This document shows, one piece after another, positions 1 through 8,877 of a stretch of DNA of 45,896 nucleotides. The stretch is taken from contig JAQIBN010000020.1 of the NCBI GenBank assembly GCA_027859095.1, positions 1 through 45,896 on the forward strand, given 5' to 3'. Source of the DNA: Spirochaetia bacterium (GTDB lineage: Bacteria; Spirochaetota; Spirochaetia; B11-G9). A program made the position numbers and the translations under genes. Under the pieces are notes generated by a model. That model made no database searches and was not told the DNA's origin. It worked only from the letters and a program-made list of their open reading frames with translations. Positions within the stretch are counted from its first letter, which is position 1. Every line of letters starts with the position of its first letter.

Positions 1-59
1 CCTTTGATAATATTCTTATTATTTATTGTAGAACCAATAATGGATTTAGTCAAATTTTT

Positions 60-80
60 ATTAGTAACAAAACTACTAAT
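60..80. promoter_or_regulatory. Inverted repeat upstream of glpK
   Basis: A perfect 7-bp inverted repeat, ATTAGTA-N7-TACTAAT, lies about 60 bases before the glycerol kinase start. Its size and place fit a repressor operator or a small leader hairpin. No clear -35/-10 pair could be fixed around it, and no second identical copy was seen, so the role is a guess. The glpK ribosome site is AAGGAG at 131-136. Confidence 0.3.
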
Positions 81-141
81 ACTCCAAAAAAAGCTTCCAT
101 CCAGAGAAAATCGATGTTAAAACTATATTAAGGAGTTCATT

Positions 142-1626
142 ATGAGTTACATTATTGCATTAGATCAGGGTACTACAAGTTCAAGGGCAGTTTTAATTGA
201 TAGTGCAGGGGCTATTGTGGGATCAGCCCAAAAAGAATTCCCTCAAATTTATCCTCAGGCAGGGTGGGTGGAACATGATCCTATGGATATCTGGAATGTG
301 CAGTTTGAAATGTTACAAAAACTTATTATTGAGCAGAACATCAACCCCTCTGAAATAGCAGCTATCGGAATAACTAATCAAAGAGAAACAACAATTATTT
401 GGGATAAAAATACAGGTGAGCCAGTTTACAATGCTATTGTGTGGCAGTGCCGACGGACTGCAGATTTTTGTAATTCCTTAAAAGAAAGGGGACTTTCAGA
501 TACAATTCACAGAAAAACTGGTCTTGTCGTTGATGCCTATTTTTCCGGTTCAAAAATCAAATGGATACTTGATAATGTAGATGGTGCCCGGGAAAGAGCT
601 GAGAAAGGTGAACTTCTATTTGGTACTGTAGACAGCTGGATGGTCTGGAAACTTACCAGTGGAAAGGTTCATGTCACCGATTACACAAACGCCAGTAGAA
701 CTATGCTCTTTAATATCAATACACTTGAATGGGATAATGAACTGCTAAAAGAGTTTGAGATTCCTGCAGATATTCTTCCAGATGTAAAGCCCTCAAGTTA
801 TGTTTATGGTAATACTAATCAGGAACTAATTGGAGCCAGTATCCCTATAGCAGGAATAGCAGGAGACCAACAGGCAGCACTTTTTGGTCAGATGTGTACT
901 AATGAAGGCTCCTTTAAAAATACATATGGTACGGGTTGCTTTATGCTGATGAATACAGGAGAAAATCCTGTATTTTCAAATAACGGTCTTCTTACTACTA
1001 TAGCCCTTGGGTTTAATGGAAAAGTTACATATGCTTTAGAAGGTAGTGTTTTTATGGCAGGCGCTGTAATTCAATGGCTTCGTGATGATCTGAAAATTAT
1101 AGAAAGTGCAGAAGAAACAGAAGCTATTGCTCTTTCTGTTCCTGATACCCGGGGAGTTAACTTTGTTCCTGCTTTTCAGGGTCTTGGAACTCCTTTTTGG
1201 GATATGGGGGCTAGGGCTGGTATAATAGGTCTTTCCCGAGGGGTAAGTAAAGCCCACATAATTAGAGCTGCTCTTGAGTCCATTGCTTTTAGAACTAAAG
1301 ATATTGTTGATGTTATGGAAAAAGAAGCAGGTATTAAGCTTTCAGATATGAAGGTTGATGGAGGAGGGTGCAGGAATAATTTCCTTATGCAGTTTCAGAG
1401 TGATATTCTTGATAATAATATTGTCAGACCGAAAAATATTGAAACTACAGCAATGGGAGCTGCCTATCTGGCGGGACTTGCAGTTGGTTTTTGGTCAGAT
1501 CTTGAAGAGTTGAAAACTATTTGGACCCGTGAAAGGATTTTTTCCTCAAAAATGGATTATTTAAAACGTAATGCATTGTATAACAGCTGGAAAGAGGCTG
1601 TTGGGCGTTGCCTTTCAAAATCTTAA
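142..1626 (+). CDS. glpK: Glycerol kinase
   Basis: This enzyme phosphorylates glycerol with ATP to give sn-glycerol 3-phosphate in the cytoplasm. The 494-residue length is normal for GlpK. It opens with the FGGY phosphate-binding strand [10 protein letters not shown], has TNQRETT near residue 80, the [12 protein letters not shown] segment in the middle, the FGGY signature around [14 protein letters not shown], and [14 protein letters not shown] in the C-terminal ATPase lobe. The ATG at 142 has an AAGGAG site 5 bases upstream. A DeoR-type regulator follows after 110 bases, and a glycerol-3-phosphate dehydrogenase operon lies 7 kb downstream, so the product probably feeds that pathway. All family motifs are present and the gene looks functional. 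Confidence 0.97.
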   Translation: MSYIIALDQGTTSSRAVLIDSAGAIVGSAQKEFPQIYPQAGWVEHDPMDIWNVQFEMLQKLIIEQNINPSEIAAIGITNQRETTIIWDKNTGEPVYNAIVWQCRRTADFCNSLKERGLSDTIHRKTGLVVDAYFSGSKIKWILDNVDGARERAEKGELLFGTVDSWMVWKLTSGKVHVTDYTNASRTMLFNINTLEWDNELLKEFEIPADILPDVKPSSYVYGNTNQELIGASIPIAGIAGDQQAALFGQMCTNEGSFKNTYGTGCFMLMNTGENPVFSNNGLLTTIALGFNGKVTYALEGSVFMAGAVIQWLRDDLKIIESAEETEAIALSVPDTRGVNFVPAFQGLGTPFWDMGARAGIIGLSRGVSKAHIIRAALESIAFRTKDIVDVMEKEAGIKLSDMKVDGGGCRNNFLMQFQSDILDNNIVRPKNIETTAMGAAYLAGLAVGFWSDLEELKTIWTRERIFSSKMDYLKRNALYNSWKEAVGRCLSKS

Positions 1627-1679
1627 TTTCCTATAGAACAAAAACGATCAAAATAACATGAGAATAGTTCAAAAAAAGT

Positions 1680-1708
1680 TTGACAATCAGAAAATCTACC
1701 TATAAGAT
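1680..1708 (+). promoter_or_regulatory. Putative sigma-70 promoter for the deoR-HAD-phn genes
   Basis: TTGACA (1680-1685) and TAAGAT (1703-1708) are separated by 17 bases, 29 bases before the regulator's ATG. An overlapping TATAAG at 1701 would give a 15-base spacer. No terminator was found after glpK, so read-through from glpK is also possible. A GAAC at 1636-1639 and a GTTC at 1667-1670 just upstream could be half-sites for the regulator itself, but this is weak. Confidence 0.5.
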
Positions 1709-1736
1709 TACATTTTAGACAGTAATTGGGAGATAA

Positions 1737-2525
1737 ATGAGCAATAACATAATTCCTGCTGCCAGGCAGTCAATGATAGTTGAACTTATAAAAAGGGATG
1801 GGCTGGTAACTGTAGATTCTTTGAGCAAAAAACTTGATGTTTCTGTTATTACAATTCGAAGGGATCTATCTGTTCTTGAAGAAACTGGAGTTCTTGAGCG
1901 AACCCATGGTGGTGCTGTTTTTTCAAAAACTATTGAAAGAGAGTTTAATTATTCTGAGAAAGACAGATTAAACAAAGAGCAAAAAGAGAGTATTGGAAAA
2001 TCAGCAGCTAAACTTATTGAAGATGGTGATACTATCTTTATAAATAGCGGATCAACTACCTATCAGGTTATACGCTTTCTTGAAGGTAAAAAAGATCTAC
2101 AGATTATAACTAATAATGCAGCAGCTGTTGCCGATTTTGGAGGCAGGCCAGGCATTGATCTTATTTTAACCGGTGGTATTTTTAGACATCAGTCAAATTG
2201 TCTTATTGGAGATTTTGCAATTAATACTGTAAATATGGTTGTTGCCTCAAAATTAATTATGGGTGTTGATGGTTTGAGTTTCAAAGAGGGATTGACTTCT
2301 CCGGTATATCAGGAAGCTGGTATTACAAAAGCTATGATCGAGAGAACTCAGGGGCAGGTAATTTGTGTTGCAGATACTTCTAAAATTGGCAGAGTAACTA
2401 ATTTTATTACAGCTCCTATGTCGGTTGTTGACACTCTTGTTACTGATTGGTCATTTGATGAGGGACTAAGAGACAAGATTGAAGATATTGGCATTAAAAT
2501 AATAAAGTCAGACCAAGGTTTATAA
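1737..2525 (+). CDS. DeoR/GlpR-family transcriptional regulator
   Basis: A 262-residue DeoR-family repressor. Residues about 20-60 form the winged helix-turn-helix, with the typical run ending TIRRDLSVLEETGVLERTHGG. The C-terminal part is the DeoR sugar-phosphate sensor, with the conserved IFINSGSTTYQVIRFL, TNNAAAVA and LILTGGIFRHQSNCLIG segments and a late VADTSKIGRV. The length is normal for the family, whose members usually sense a phosphorylated sugar or glycerol phosphate. Its place between glpK and a phosphatase/ABC importer suggests it controls these genes. The HAD gene starts one base after its stop, so the two are probably cotranslated. The ATG at 1737 follows a GGGAG site. Confidence 0.9.
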   Translation: MSNNIIPAARQSMIVELIKRDGLVTVDSLSKKLDVSVITIRRDLSVLEETGVLERTHGGAVFSKTIEREFNYSEKDRLNKEQKESIGKSAAKLIEDGDTIFINSGSTTYQVIRFLEGKKDLQIITNNAAAVADFGGRPGIDLILTGGIFRHQSNCLIGDFAINTVNMVVASKLIMGVDGLSFKEGLTSPVYQEAGITKAMIERTQGQVICVADTSKIGRVTNFITAPMSVVDTLVTDWSFDEGLRDKIEDIGIKIIKSDQGL

Positions 2526-2526
2526 A

Positions 2527-3333
2527 TTGGAAATACCTCATATAAGTTTAATTCCGGAAGGTTTCTGTAAAAACCTGGAATATATATTTACAGATATTGA
2601 TGATACCATAACAACTGACGGAATGATGCCTGCTTCAACTTTGGCAGATATTTGGAGACTTTCCAAATATGGAGTCAGTGTTGTTCTTGTAACAGGAAGA
2701 CCAGCCGGCTGGTGTGATTATTTTGCCAGAATGTGGCCTGTGGCTGGTGTGATTGGAGAAAATGGTGCATTTTACTTTACATATGATAGGAAAAATACTA
2801 ATATGCATCGGGTCTATCTTCAAACAGAAGCTGAAAGACAAGCAGGTAAAGATGGTCTTGAAAGAATTAGACATAGGGTTTTAGCAGAAGTTCCAGGATG
2901 TGGAATTTCTTCGGATCAGGCTTTTCGAATTGCAGATTTAGCCATAGACTTTTGTGAGGATGTATCCCCATTAGAAGAAGAAGCGATCAATAAAATATGT
3001 AAAATCATAGAAGAGGAAGGTGCTGTTTTTAAGGTTTCCAGTATTCATATTAACAGCTGGTTTGGGGAGTATGATAAACTTATATGTTTCGATAGATTCC
3101 TTTTAGATTTTACGGGGAGTTCATTGAAAAATTTGCAAGACAAAATTGTTTATATTGGAGATTCTCCAAATGATGAACCTATGTTTAAAGAACTGAAACA
3201 TAGTGTTGCAGTAAATAATATTGTAAAATTTCTGGACAGGATGGAGTATTATCCTGCATATAAATCTTCTCTGGATTCCGGTGAAGGATTTAGAGAGATT
3301 GTGGATGTTATTTTAACAAAAAGAGAATATTAA
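2527..3333 (+). CDS. HAD-superfamily (IIB-like) phosphatase
   Basis: A cytoplasmic HAD phosphatase of 268 residues. Motif I is FTDIDDTIT near residue 21, motif II the Thr of VVLVTGRP, and motif IV the acidic pair in YIGDSPNDEPMF near residue 215. The cap between residues about 80 and 190 fits the IIB (Cof/sucrose-phosphatase-like) subclass. The start is taken as TTG at 2527 because no ATG occurs before motif I, and an AAGG lies 7 bases upstream. It sits directly behind the DeoR-type regulator and ahead of the PhnD-like importer, so it probably removes phosphate from an imported or derived organophosphate. The substrate cannot be read from sequence. Confidence 0.82.
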   Translation: MEIPHISLIPEGFCKNLEYIFTDIDDTITTDGMMPASTLADIWRLSKYGVSVVLVTGRPAGWCDYFARMWPVAGVIGENGAFYFTYDRKNTNMHRVYLQTEAERQAGKDGLERIRHRVLAEVPGCGISSDQAFRIADLAIDFCEDVSPLEEEAINKICKIIEEEGAVFKVSSIHINSWFGEYDKLICFDRFLLDFTGSSLKNLQDKIVYIGDSPNDEPMFKELKHSVAVNNIVKFLDRMEYYPAYKSSLDSGEGFREIVDVILTKREY

Positions 3334-3373
3334 ACCATGTGAAGACAAGGCATGCCTTGTCTCCACATGGTTT
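3332..3373 (+). terminator. Long hairpin between the HAD and phnD-like genes
   Basis: A near-perfect palindrome with 21-base arms (one mismatch) is centred on GGCATGCC at 3349-3356. It is followed by TTTTAATATA, a weak U-tract. It may be a leaky terminator or attenuator between the regulatory genes and the transporter, or a barrier protecting the 5' end of the abundant binding-protein message. The perfect centre also allows a protein-binding operator. Confidence 0.6.
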
Positions 3374-3400
3374 TAATATAAAAAAACAAAGGGAGAGAAA

Positions 3401-4390
3401 ATGAAAAAATTGCTACTTATTTTTGTAGTACTGCTAGTTGTAGCAGGAGCAGCTTTTGCTGCAGGCGCAAAAGATGTTGACACAACAGAACCAGAATGTA
3501 CAAGCAGAGGTCTGCTTGATGTTGGTTACTGTGATGAAAATGGAGATTTAGTTGCTGATGCACCTAAAAATGAAGCAAACATCAAAGATCCTGATGTTCT
3601 GTTTTTTACCTACACACCGCTGGAAGATCCTGCTGTGTATGTAGATATGTTTCAGCCATTTTTAGACCATATTGCTAAGGTTACAGGCAAGGAAGTTCGT
3701 TACTACACAACTCAGTCCTACGCTGCCGAAATTGAAGCAATGAGATCAGGAAGACTGCATATTGCAGGTATCTCAACAGGTCCTACATGTTTTGCTGTAA
3801 ACCTTGCAGGTTATGTTCCTTTTTCTATAATGGGAACTACTGACGGTAATTATGGTTACAGATTACAGGTAATTGTTCCTATGGACAGCGATATTCAGAC
3901 TATTGCTGATCTTAAAGGACACAAAGTTGCACATACTGAAGAATCTTCAAACTCAGGAAACCAGGCTCCACGAGCTCTCTTTCCAGAAGAAGGTATTGTA
4001 CCTGGAGAAGACTATGAAATAGTTTATTCCGGTGGTCATGATTCCAGTATTTTAGGTGTATTTAATGGTGATTATGAAGCAGCAGCTATTGCGTCTTCAG
4101 TTCTTGACAGAATGGTAGACAGAGATGTAGTAAATATGGACAAAATGAGAGTTATTTATAACAGTTCATATTTTCCTACAACATCTTTTGGATATTCCCA
4201 CAATCTTTCAGCTGAGCTAAAAGCAAATATAGAAAAAGCATTTCTTAACTATCCCTTTGCAGGTACTTCTCTAGGTGCTGAATTCTCAGATGTTGATGGG
4301 TTTATTCCTGTAACTTACGAGGAATTCTGGGCTCCAATAAGGACTATCCAGGAATTTAATAATACAAAATACACTTTTGATAATCTTTAA
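3401..4390 (+). CDS. PhnD-type phosphate/phosphonate ABC transporter binding protein
   Basis: A periplasmic substrate-binding protein of 329 residues with a signal peptide, MKKLLLIFVVLLVVAGAAFA followed by AGA. There is no lipobox cysteine, so it is predicted to be soluble in the periplasm. The PhnD/phosphonate-binding fold shows in DVLFFTYTPLEDPAVYVDMFQPFLDHIAKVTG, the SGRLHIAGISTGPT hinge, and an ATEESSNSG-like loop (AHTEESSNSGNQAP) that binds the phosphonate group in this family. The usual partners, PhnC and two PhnE proteins, follow. The ligand could be a phosphonate, phosphate or an organophosphate. The glycerol genes nearby suggest a glycerol-linked compound, which is inference. The ribosome site GGGAGAG precedes the ATG. 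Confidence 0.88.
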   Translation: MKKLLLIFVVLLVVAGAAFAAGAKDVDTTEPECTSRGLLDVGYCDENGDLVADAPKNEANIKDPDVLFFTYTPLEDPAVYVDMFQPFLDHIAKVTGKEVRYYTTQSYAAEIEAMRSGRLHIAGISTGPTCFAVNLAGYVPFSIMGTTDGNYGYRLQVIVPMDSDIQTIADLKGHKVAHTEESSNSGNQAPRALFPEEGIVPGEDYEIVYSGGHDSSILGVFNGDYEAAAIASSVLDRMVDRDVVNMDKMRVIYNSSYFPTTSFGYSHNLSAELKANIEKAFLNYPFAGTSLGAEFSDVDGFIPVTYEEFWAPIRTIQEFNNTKYTFDNL

Positions 4391-4444
4391 TAGATAGCAG
4401 AAGTAATTAAAAATACCTTAACAGGGTAAATGTCTGTTTATAAT

Positions 4445-4471
4445 GAAACCTTCGGTTTTGCCGGAGGTTTC
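4445..4471 (+). terminator. Hairpin between the phnD-like and phnC-like genes
   Basis: GAAACCTTCGG and CCGGAGGTTTC pair over 11 bases (one G-U) around a 5-base TTTTG loop, followed by CTGTTTAAA. Such hairpins after the binding-protein gene of ABC operons often stop part of the transcripts or protect the upstream message, so that binding protein exceeds transporter. The U-tract is poor, which favours partial termination. Confidence 0.6.
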
Positions 4472-4547
4472 TGTTTAAACCGACAAAGTAATTATACCAG
4501 TTCTGTAAAAAATAGACTTGGTAATATAACAGGAGACAGAAATAAAT

Positions 4548-5327
4548 ATGTTAAGCGTTAAGAACCTGGATAAAACCTATCCTACCGGACAGCATGCATT
4601 AAAAGGGTGTTCTGTAGATATTGATAAAGCACAGATAGTTTCTATTTTTGGACCCTCAGGTGCGGGGAAAAGTACATTTATCCGCTGTATAAACAGATTA
4701 GTAGAACCATCAGGGGGTGAAGTATATCTTGATGATTTAGAGATAACCGGACTTAAGGGTAGTGACCTTCATAAAGCCAGAAGACAGATGGGAATGATTT
4801 TTCAGGAATATAATTTAATTGAACGTCTTACTGTAATGGAAAATGTTCTTTCCGGTCGATTGGGGTATGTGGGGTTTTTCAAAGCCATGTTCCGACGCTT
4901 TCCACAGGAAACTGTGGATGAGGCCTTTAGTCTGCTTGAAAGAGTAGGTTTAAAGGGCTATCATAATCAGCGTGCCGATGCTCTCTCAGGGGGGCAGCGT
5001 CAGCGTGTTGGAATAGTTAGAGCACTGATACAGCACCCGAAAATACTTCTGGTAGATGAACCTACCAGTGGCCTCGACCCCAAAACAGCGATGATCATTA
5101 TGAAACTAATTAAAGAGCTTGCAATAGAAAAAGGAATTCCTGCCATTATTAATATACATGATGTTAAACTTGGTCAGGACTATGCGGACCGGATAATTGG
5201 AATGGCAGATGGTGTAATTGTATTTGACGGACCTCCATCCAAAGTTACAGCAGAAACACTTACTATGATTTATGGTGAGGAAGACTGGTCAAAAACAATT
5301 CGGAAAGTCGAAGACGGGGAGGAGTAA
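4548..5327 (+). CDS. phnC: PhnC-type phosphonate ABC transporter ATP-binding protein
   Basis: The cytoplasmic ATPase of the importer, 259 residues. Walker A is GPSGAGKST near residue 36, the Q-loop is [12 protein letters not shown], the ABC signature [11 protein letters not shown] near residue 148, Walker [14 protein letters not shown], and the switch histidine lies in NIHDVKL. The [10 protein letters not shown] pattern and the long [13 protein letters not shown] insert are typical of PhnC. Its stop codon is followed one base later by the GTG of the first permease gene. It should drive substrate transfer from the PhnD-like protein through the two PhnE proteins. Confidence 0.93.
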   Translation: MLSVKNLDKTYPTGQHALKGCSVDIDKAQIVSIFGPSGAGKSTFIRCINRLVEPSGGEVYLDDLEITGLKGSDLHKARRQMGMIFQEYNLIERLTVMENVLSGRLGYVGFFKAMFRRFPQETVDEAFSLLERVGLKGYHNQRADALSGGQRQRVGIVRALIQHPKILLVDEPTSGLDPKTAMIIMKLIKELAIEKGIPAIINIHDVKLGQDYADRIIGMADGVIVFDGPPSKVTAETLTMIYGEEDWSKTIRKVEDGEE

Positions 5328-5328
5328 G

Positions 5329-6129
5329 GTGAGTACTACCTCAGCACCGACCCTCTGGAAAAGAGATCACTTTATTAAAAATCCATTGCTTCGCTGGATT
5401 ATCATTATATCAGTTTTAGCATACATTATATATGCTCTTAATGAGATGAATTTTAATCTGGCAAGGATGAAGAGTGGATGGCCCCGGGCTGTAGACTTTT
5501 TTCAAAGAATGTTTCCACCGGATTATTCAAGGTGGACAATGATTTATAAGGGCGTATTTGAAAGTTTGCAGATGGCTATTATTGCAACAACTGTCAGTAT
5601 TTTACTGGCAATACCGCTTTCACTGGCCGCTGCTGCAAATATTTCAACCAAATTTGTTTATGTTATAGCCAGGGCTTTTATTGTCATGGCCAGGTCATTC
5701 CCGCCTATACTTGTGGCAATTATGTTTGTTAAAGCCTTTGGTTTTGGACCCTTTCCAGGTATCCTCACACTGGCTTTTACTGCCCTTGGGTTTATGGGTA
5801 AACTTCTTGCAGAGGCTATTGAAAATATTGATAAAGGACAGGTTGAAGCTGTCCGTGCAACAGGAGCAAACTGGTTTAAAGTACAGCTGTTTGGTGTTGC
5901 TCCGCAGGTAATGCCGCGTTACGTTGGTCTTAGTATTTATTTACTCGATATAAATTTAAGGGCTTCTACAATTATTGGTATAGTTGGAGCTGGCGGTATC
6001 GGTGGCGCATTGTTTAATGCATTCCACCGGTATGAATATGATACCGCTTTGGCAATTCTGATAGCAATTATTGTTATTGTTCTTATAATGGAATTTATCA
6101 GCAGCAAAGTGAGGAGTAGACTACAATGA
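5329..6129 (+). CDS. phnE: PhnE-type phosphonate ABC transporter permease 1
   Basis: An inner-membrane permease of 266 residues. I chose GTG at 5329 because a strong GGGAGGAG site lies just before it; an upstream ATG at 5272 would overlap phnC by 56 bases and add non-family residues. A first hydrophobic helix, WIIIISVLAYIIYAL, is followed by about five more. The EAA loop that contacts the ATPase is LAEAIENIDKGQVEAVRATGA. The C-terminal segment RASTIIGIVGAGGIGGAL is typical of PhnE. The gene overlaps the second permease by ATGA. The two permeases probably form a heterodimer. Confidence 0.9.
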   Translation: MSTTSAPTLWKRDHFIKNPLLRWIIIISVLAYIIYALNEMNFNLARMKSGWPRAVDFFQRMFPPDYSRWTMIYKGVFESLQMAIIATTVSILLAIPLSLAAAANISTKFVYVIARAFIVMARSFPPILVAIMFVKAFGFGPFPGILTLAFTALGFMGKLLAEAIENIDKGQVEAVRATGANWFKVQLFGVAPQVMPRYVGLSIYLLDINLRASTIIGIVGAGGIGGALFNAFHRYEYDTALAILIAIIVIVLIMEFISSKVRSRLQ

Positions 6130-6923
6130 CAGAGATCCAACCCACTATCTGGAAACGGTTTTCCAGAAAACAATCTCTTGAGCGTTACGGTATAGAGTTT
6201 GTTCTTCTTCTTATATTTATCTGGGCTACACGAAGTATTGATATTTACTGGCCCTTTGTGACAGATGCACCTACACAGGCAGCGGATTTGTTAAATAGAA
6301 TGACACCTCCTAATATTGTTTTTATTAAAAGGATTGTTCCCTCAATGATTGAAACGATAAATATTGCTACATTAAGTACTATATTTGCTGTTATTTTATC
6401 TTTTCCTCTTGCTATTCTGAATGCGAGAAATACAACTCCCCATTATGTAGTACAGCTAATTGCAAGGGTCATTATTGTAACAAGCCGATCTGTTAATGAA
6501 CTGGTATGGGGTTTGATCTTTGTTGTATTCTTTGGACCTGGTGTTATTGCAGGCGTTGCAGCCCTTACTATGCGTTCCCTTGGGTTTATGGCAAAGCTTG
6601 TTTCCGAGGCTATAGAAGAGATTGACCGCGGACAGGTTGAGGCAATACGGGCTACGGGCGCAAATGGAGCCAAGGTCTTCACCTACGGGGTACTGCCCCA
6701 GGTATTACCAATTATAATAGGAACATCTATTTTTAGATGGGATATCAATATACGTCAGTCCGCAGTTATTGGTCTTGTCGGGGCAGGTGGTATTGGAATT
6801 TTACTTACCAGTTCTATGAATATGTTCAAATGGCAGAATGTTAGTATGATTCTTATCTCAATATTTGTAGTTGTTCTTGCTGGTGAATATGTATCTGCAA
6901 CAGTTAGAAAAAAATTAGTATAA
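6126..6923 (+). CDS. phnE: PhnE-type phosphonate ABC transporter permease 2
   Basis: The second inner-membrane permease, 265 residues, overlapping the first by four bases. It is a diverged paralogue with the same order: an N-terminal helix (YGIEFVLLLIFIWATRSIDI), a TINIATLSTIFAVILSFPLAI membrane segment, the EAA loop LVSEAIEEIDRGQVEAIRATGA and the closing QSAVIGLVGAGGIGILL. Two non-identical PhnE proteins per operon are common in phosphonate, phosphite and phosphate-ester importers of this class. The transporter operon ends here at a hairpin terminator. Confidence 0.9.
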   Translation: MTEIQPTIWKRFSRKQSLERYGIEFVLLLIFIWATRSIDIYWPFVTDAPTQAADLLNRMTPPNIVFIKRIVPSMIETINIATLSTIFAVILSFPLAILNARNTTPHYVVQLIARVIIVTSRSVNELVWGLIFVVFFGPGVIAGVAALTMRSLGFMAKLVSEAIEEIDRGQVEAIRATGANGAKVFTYGVLPQVLPIIIGTSIFRWDINIRQSAVIGLVGAGGIGILLTSSMNMFKWQNVSMILISIFVVVLAGEYVSATVRKKLV

Positions 6924-6935
6924 ATGTTTCTGTAT

Positions 6936-6970
6936 AGACGCCTTTAAAGGGCGTCTTTACAGATTTTTTA
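6936..6970 (+). terminator. Terminator after the phn-like operon
   Basis: AGACGCC (6936-6942) pairs with GGCGTCT (6950-6956) around a TTTAAAG loop and is followed by TTTACAGATTTTTT. It lies between the converging permease and thioesterase genes and may serve both directions. Confidence 0.65.
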
Positions 6971-6979
6971 TAAACATTT

Positions 6980-7741
6980 TTATATATTTTTCCAAACAGA
7001 TTTTATTCTACAAATTTCAGTATTATCTATAAAAAGGGAATGCAAAAAGGTTCCTGCAGAAATTTCTTCAATTGACAGTCCAACTTCATCACCATATTTC
7101 GCTTCGTTTAAAAAATTGATCTCAATTGTCCCTGGTAAATGTGATTCCTTATAAGCGGGATCAATTCCTTCCAGACCCCATTCAATATATCTTATATTAT
7201 TTACATGTATATTTAAATCAAGATCGCTGTACCTGACATTAAATTCTTTTAAGTGAGATACTATTTTAGGGGCGGGCAGTTTTCCCAGTGATCCAATATA
7301 AGCTCTGGGAATATCATCGTAATTGAATACCAATTCCCCTTTAGCAGGATGAACTGGTCGTCGTTTTTCTGTATCAAGGAATATCCAATAACTGGTTGCA
7401 TTTCCTATTACTCCCCCCTTACTATTTTCAATTTGAAAATCACGGATATAAAATAATTTTTCAGTATCTGCGGGCCATGTTTTTATAGTAATAGTCTCGC
7501 CTAGAGAAATTAAGTTATCTATTTTAATAGCCATCCGGCTAAGAACCCATGTCCTATTGTTTTTTAACAGGAACTCAACACCAAACCCTAGTAGAGCTGC
7601 ATGGTTTGAAGCAGCCTCCTGTAAAAATTGTGCTAAGGATTGAATAGTCAATCTATTATGCAGGTCTACTTCATAAGTGTGTATTTTAAAAATTTCTGTA
7701 TAAATTTTAGGGCTTGTATTACTTCCCACTTTTATAACCAT
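6980..7741 (-). CDS. Acyl-ACP thioesterase
   Basis: A cytoplasmic thioesterase of 253 residues in the plant/bacterial FatA/FatB-like family (PF01643). It hydrolyses acyl-acyl-carrier protein to free fatty acids. Two hotdog halves are visible. The first has YEVDLHNRLTIQSLAQFLQEAASNHA and WVLSRMAIKIDN. The second has VRYSDLDLNIHVNNIRYIEWGLE, carrying the catalytic N-x-H-x-N-N-x-x-Y pattern. The ATG at 7741 (MVIKVGSN) is preferred to an upstream ATG at 7786 that would only extend into galE. It overlaps the galE end by 23 bases, so the two are cotranscribed. No signal peptide is seen. An acyl-CoA synthetase at 13.1-14.8 kb could reactivate its products. Confidence 0.88.
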   Translation of the reverse strand: MVIKVGSNTSPKIYTEIFKIHTYEVDLHNRLTIQSLAQFLQEAASNHAALLGFGVEFLLKNNRTWVLSRMAIKIDNLISLGETITIKTWPADTEKLFYIRDFQIENSKGGVIGNATSYWIFLDTEKRRPVHPAKGELVFNYDDIPRAYIGSLGKLPAPKIVSHLKEFNVRYSDLDLNIHVNNIRYIEWGLEGIDPAYKESHLPGTIEINFLNEAKYGDEVGLSIEEISAGTFLHSLFIDNTEICRIKSVWKNI

Positions 7742-8738
7742 TTGGATTCTTTGTCTGCCATCTCCAGGCATCTTCGCACATCTCATCTATTTCTCTAGTT
7801 GCTGTCCATTCCAACTCTTTTTCAGCTTTATTCGGAAGTGCATAGCAGGAAGCGATATCTCCGGCTCTTCTATCTGAAATTTTATAATTCAATTTTTTCC
7901 CGCAAGCCAGCTCGAAAGCGTGTAAGGTTTCAAGAACACTATAGCCCTTACCAGTTCCAAGGTTATAAATATTAAGTCCCGATCTATCTTCTATTTTTTT
8001 AAGAGCCATTACATGACCATAAGCCAGGTCAACAACATGGATGTAATCCCGAACTCCTGTTCCATCTACAGTAGGATAGTCATCTCCAAAAATGGAAAGT
8101 TCTTTTTGCTTACCAACAGCCACCTGGCTAATATAGGGCATTAAATTATTTGGTATACCATTTGGATCTTCACCTATCCTTCCACTTTTATGAGCTCCTA
8201 CAGGGTTAAAGTATCGCAGAATAACTATATTCCAGCTATTATCTGCTCTGAAAACATCCCCCAGAATCTCTTCCATCATCAGTTTTGTTCGCCCATAGGG
8301 GTTTGTAACACTAAGCGAAAAGCTTTCATCTATAGGTACAGAAACAGGGTCTCCATAGACGGTTGCGGAACTGCTGAATATAATATTTTTAACATGGAAT
8401 TCAGACATTACTTCAAGAAGACTTACAGTTCCTGCAATATTATTATGATAATATTTTAAAGGCTTCGAGACAGATTCTCCAACAGCTTTAAAGGCTGCAA
8501 AGTGAATTACAGTATCAATTTTATTTTCTTTGAAAACTTCTTTTAGTTTATTTTGGTCAAGAATATTATACTCATAGAATTTAACAGATTTACCGCTTAT
8601 TTCTTCTACTCTTTTTATAGATTCTTTACTGCTGTTACTCAAATTATCTACAACTATTACATTGTGGTTTGCCTTATGGAGCTCTATAATTGTGTGACTG
8701 CCAATATAACCAGCACCGCCTGTTACCAATATTGTCAT
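7719..8738 (-). CDS. galE: UDP-glucose 4-epimerase
   Basis: Interconverts UDP-glucose and UDP-galactose in the cytoplasm, supplying galactose residues for envelope glycans. The 339-residue protein has the short-chain-dehydrogenase NAD motif VTGGAGYIGSHT at its N-terminus, the active-site Ser-Thr region SSSATVYGDP, the catalytic YGRTK near residue 150, and the family segments YFNPVGAH and GTGVRDYIHVVDLA. The length is that of bacterial GalE. A GGGAG ribosome site precedes the ATG on the minus strand. It starts from a 139-base divergent region shared with the glycerol-3-phosphate dehydrogenase operon. Confidence 0.95.
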   Translation of the reverse strand: MTILVTGGAGYIGSHTIIELHKANHNVIVVDNLSNSSKESIKRVEEISGKSVKFYEYNILDQNKLKEVFKENKIDTVIHFAAFKAVGESVSKPLKYYHNNIAGTVSLLEVMSEFHVKNIIFSSSATVYGDPVSVPIDESFSLSVTNPYGRTKLMMEEILGDVFRADNSWNIVILRYFNPVGAHKSGRIGEDPNGIPNNLMPYISQVAVGKQKELSIFGDDYPTVDGTGVRDYIHVVDLAYGHVMALKKIEDRSGLNIYNLGTGKGYSVLETLHAFELACGKKLNYKISDRRAGDIASCYALPNKAEKELEWTATREIDEMCEDAWRWQTKNPNGYKSGK

Positions 8739-8812
8739 TTTTAACTCCCGTTTTTGTTTTATTATTTATAAATATAGTATCTCATATCTTAGTTGGCCTT
8801 ACAATAGTACAA

Positions 8813-8843
8813 AAAAGAACAATAAAAATCATAAAAGAACAAT
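8813..8843 (+). promoter_or_regulatory. Direct repeats upstream of the glpA-like operon
   Basis: AAAAGAACAAT occurs at 8813-8823 and again at 8833-8843, exactly 20 bases (about two helical turns) apart. The second copy runs into a TTGACA at 8843-8848. Phased repeats over a promoter suggest an operator, possibly for the DeoR-type regulator next to glpK, because short GAAC motifs also occur upstream of glpK and of the regulator gene. No good -10 box was found for the TTGACA. Confidence 0.35.
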
Positions 8844-8877
8844 TGACATTATTTCAAAGATTGTGGAAGATCGAAAT

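Noticed and set aside
5272-5328. Longer N-terminus for the first PhnE
   Set aside because: It would overlap phnC by 56 bases with residues untypical of PhnE, and GTG 5329 has a strong ribosome site.
8843-8870. TTGACA at 8843 as the -35 box of a glpA-like promoter
   Set aside because: No acceptable -10 hexamer lies 15-19 bases downstream, and the start point would fall within the ribosome site.
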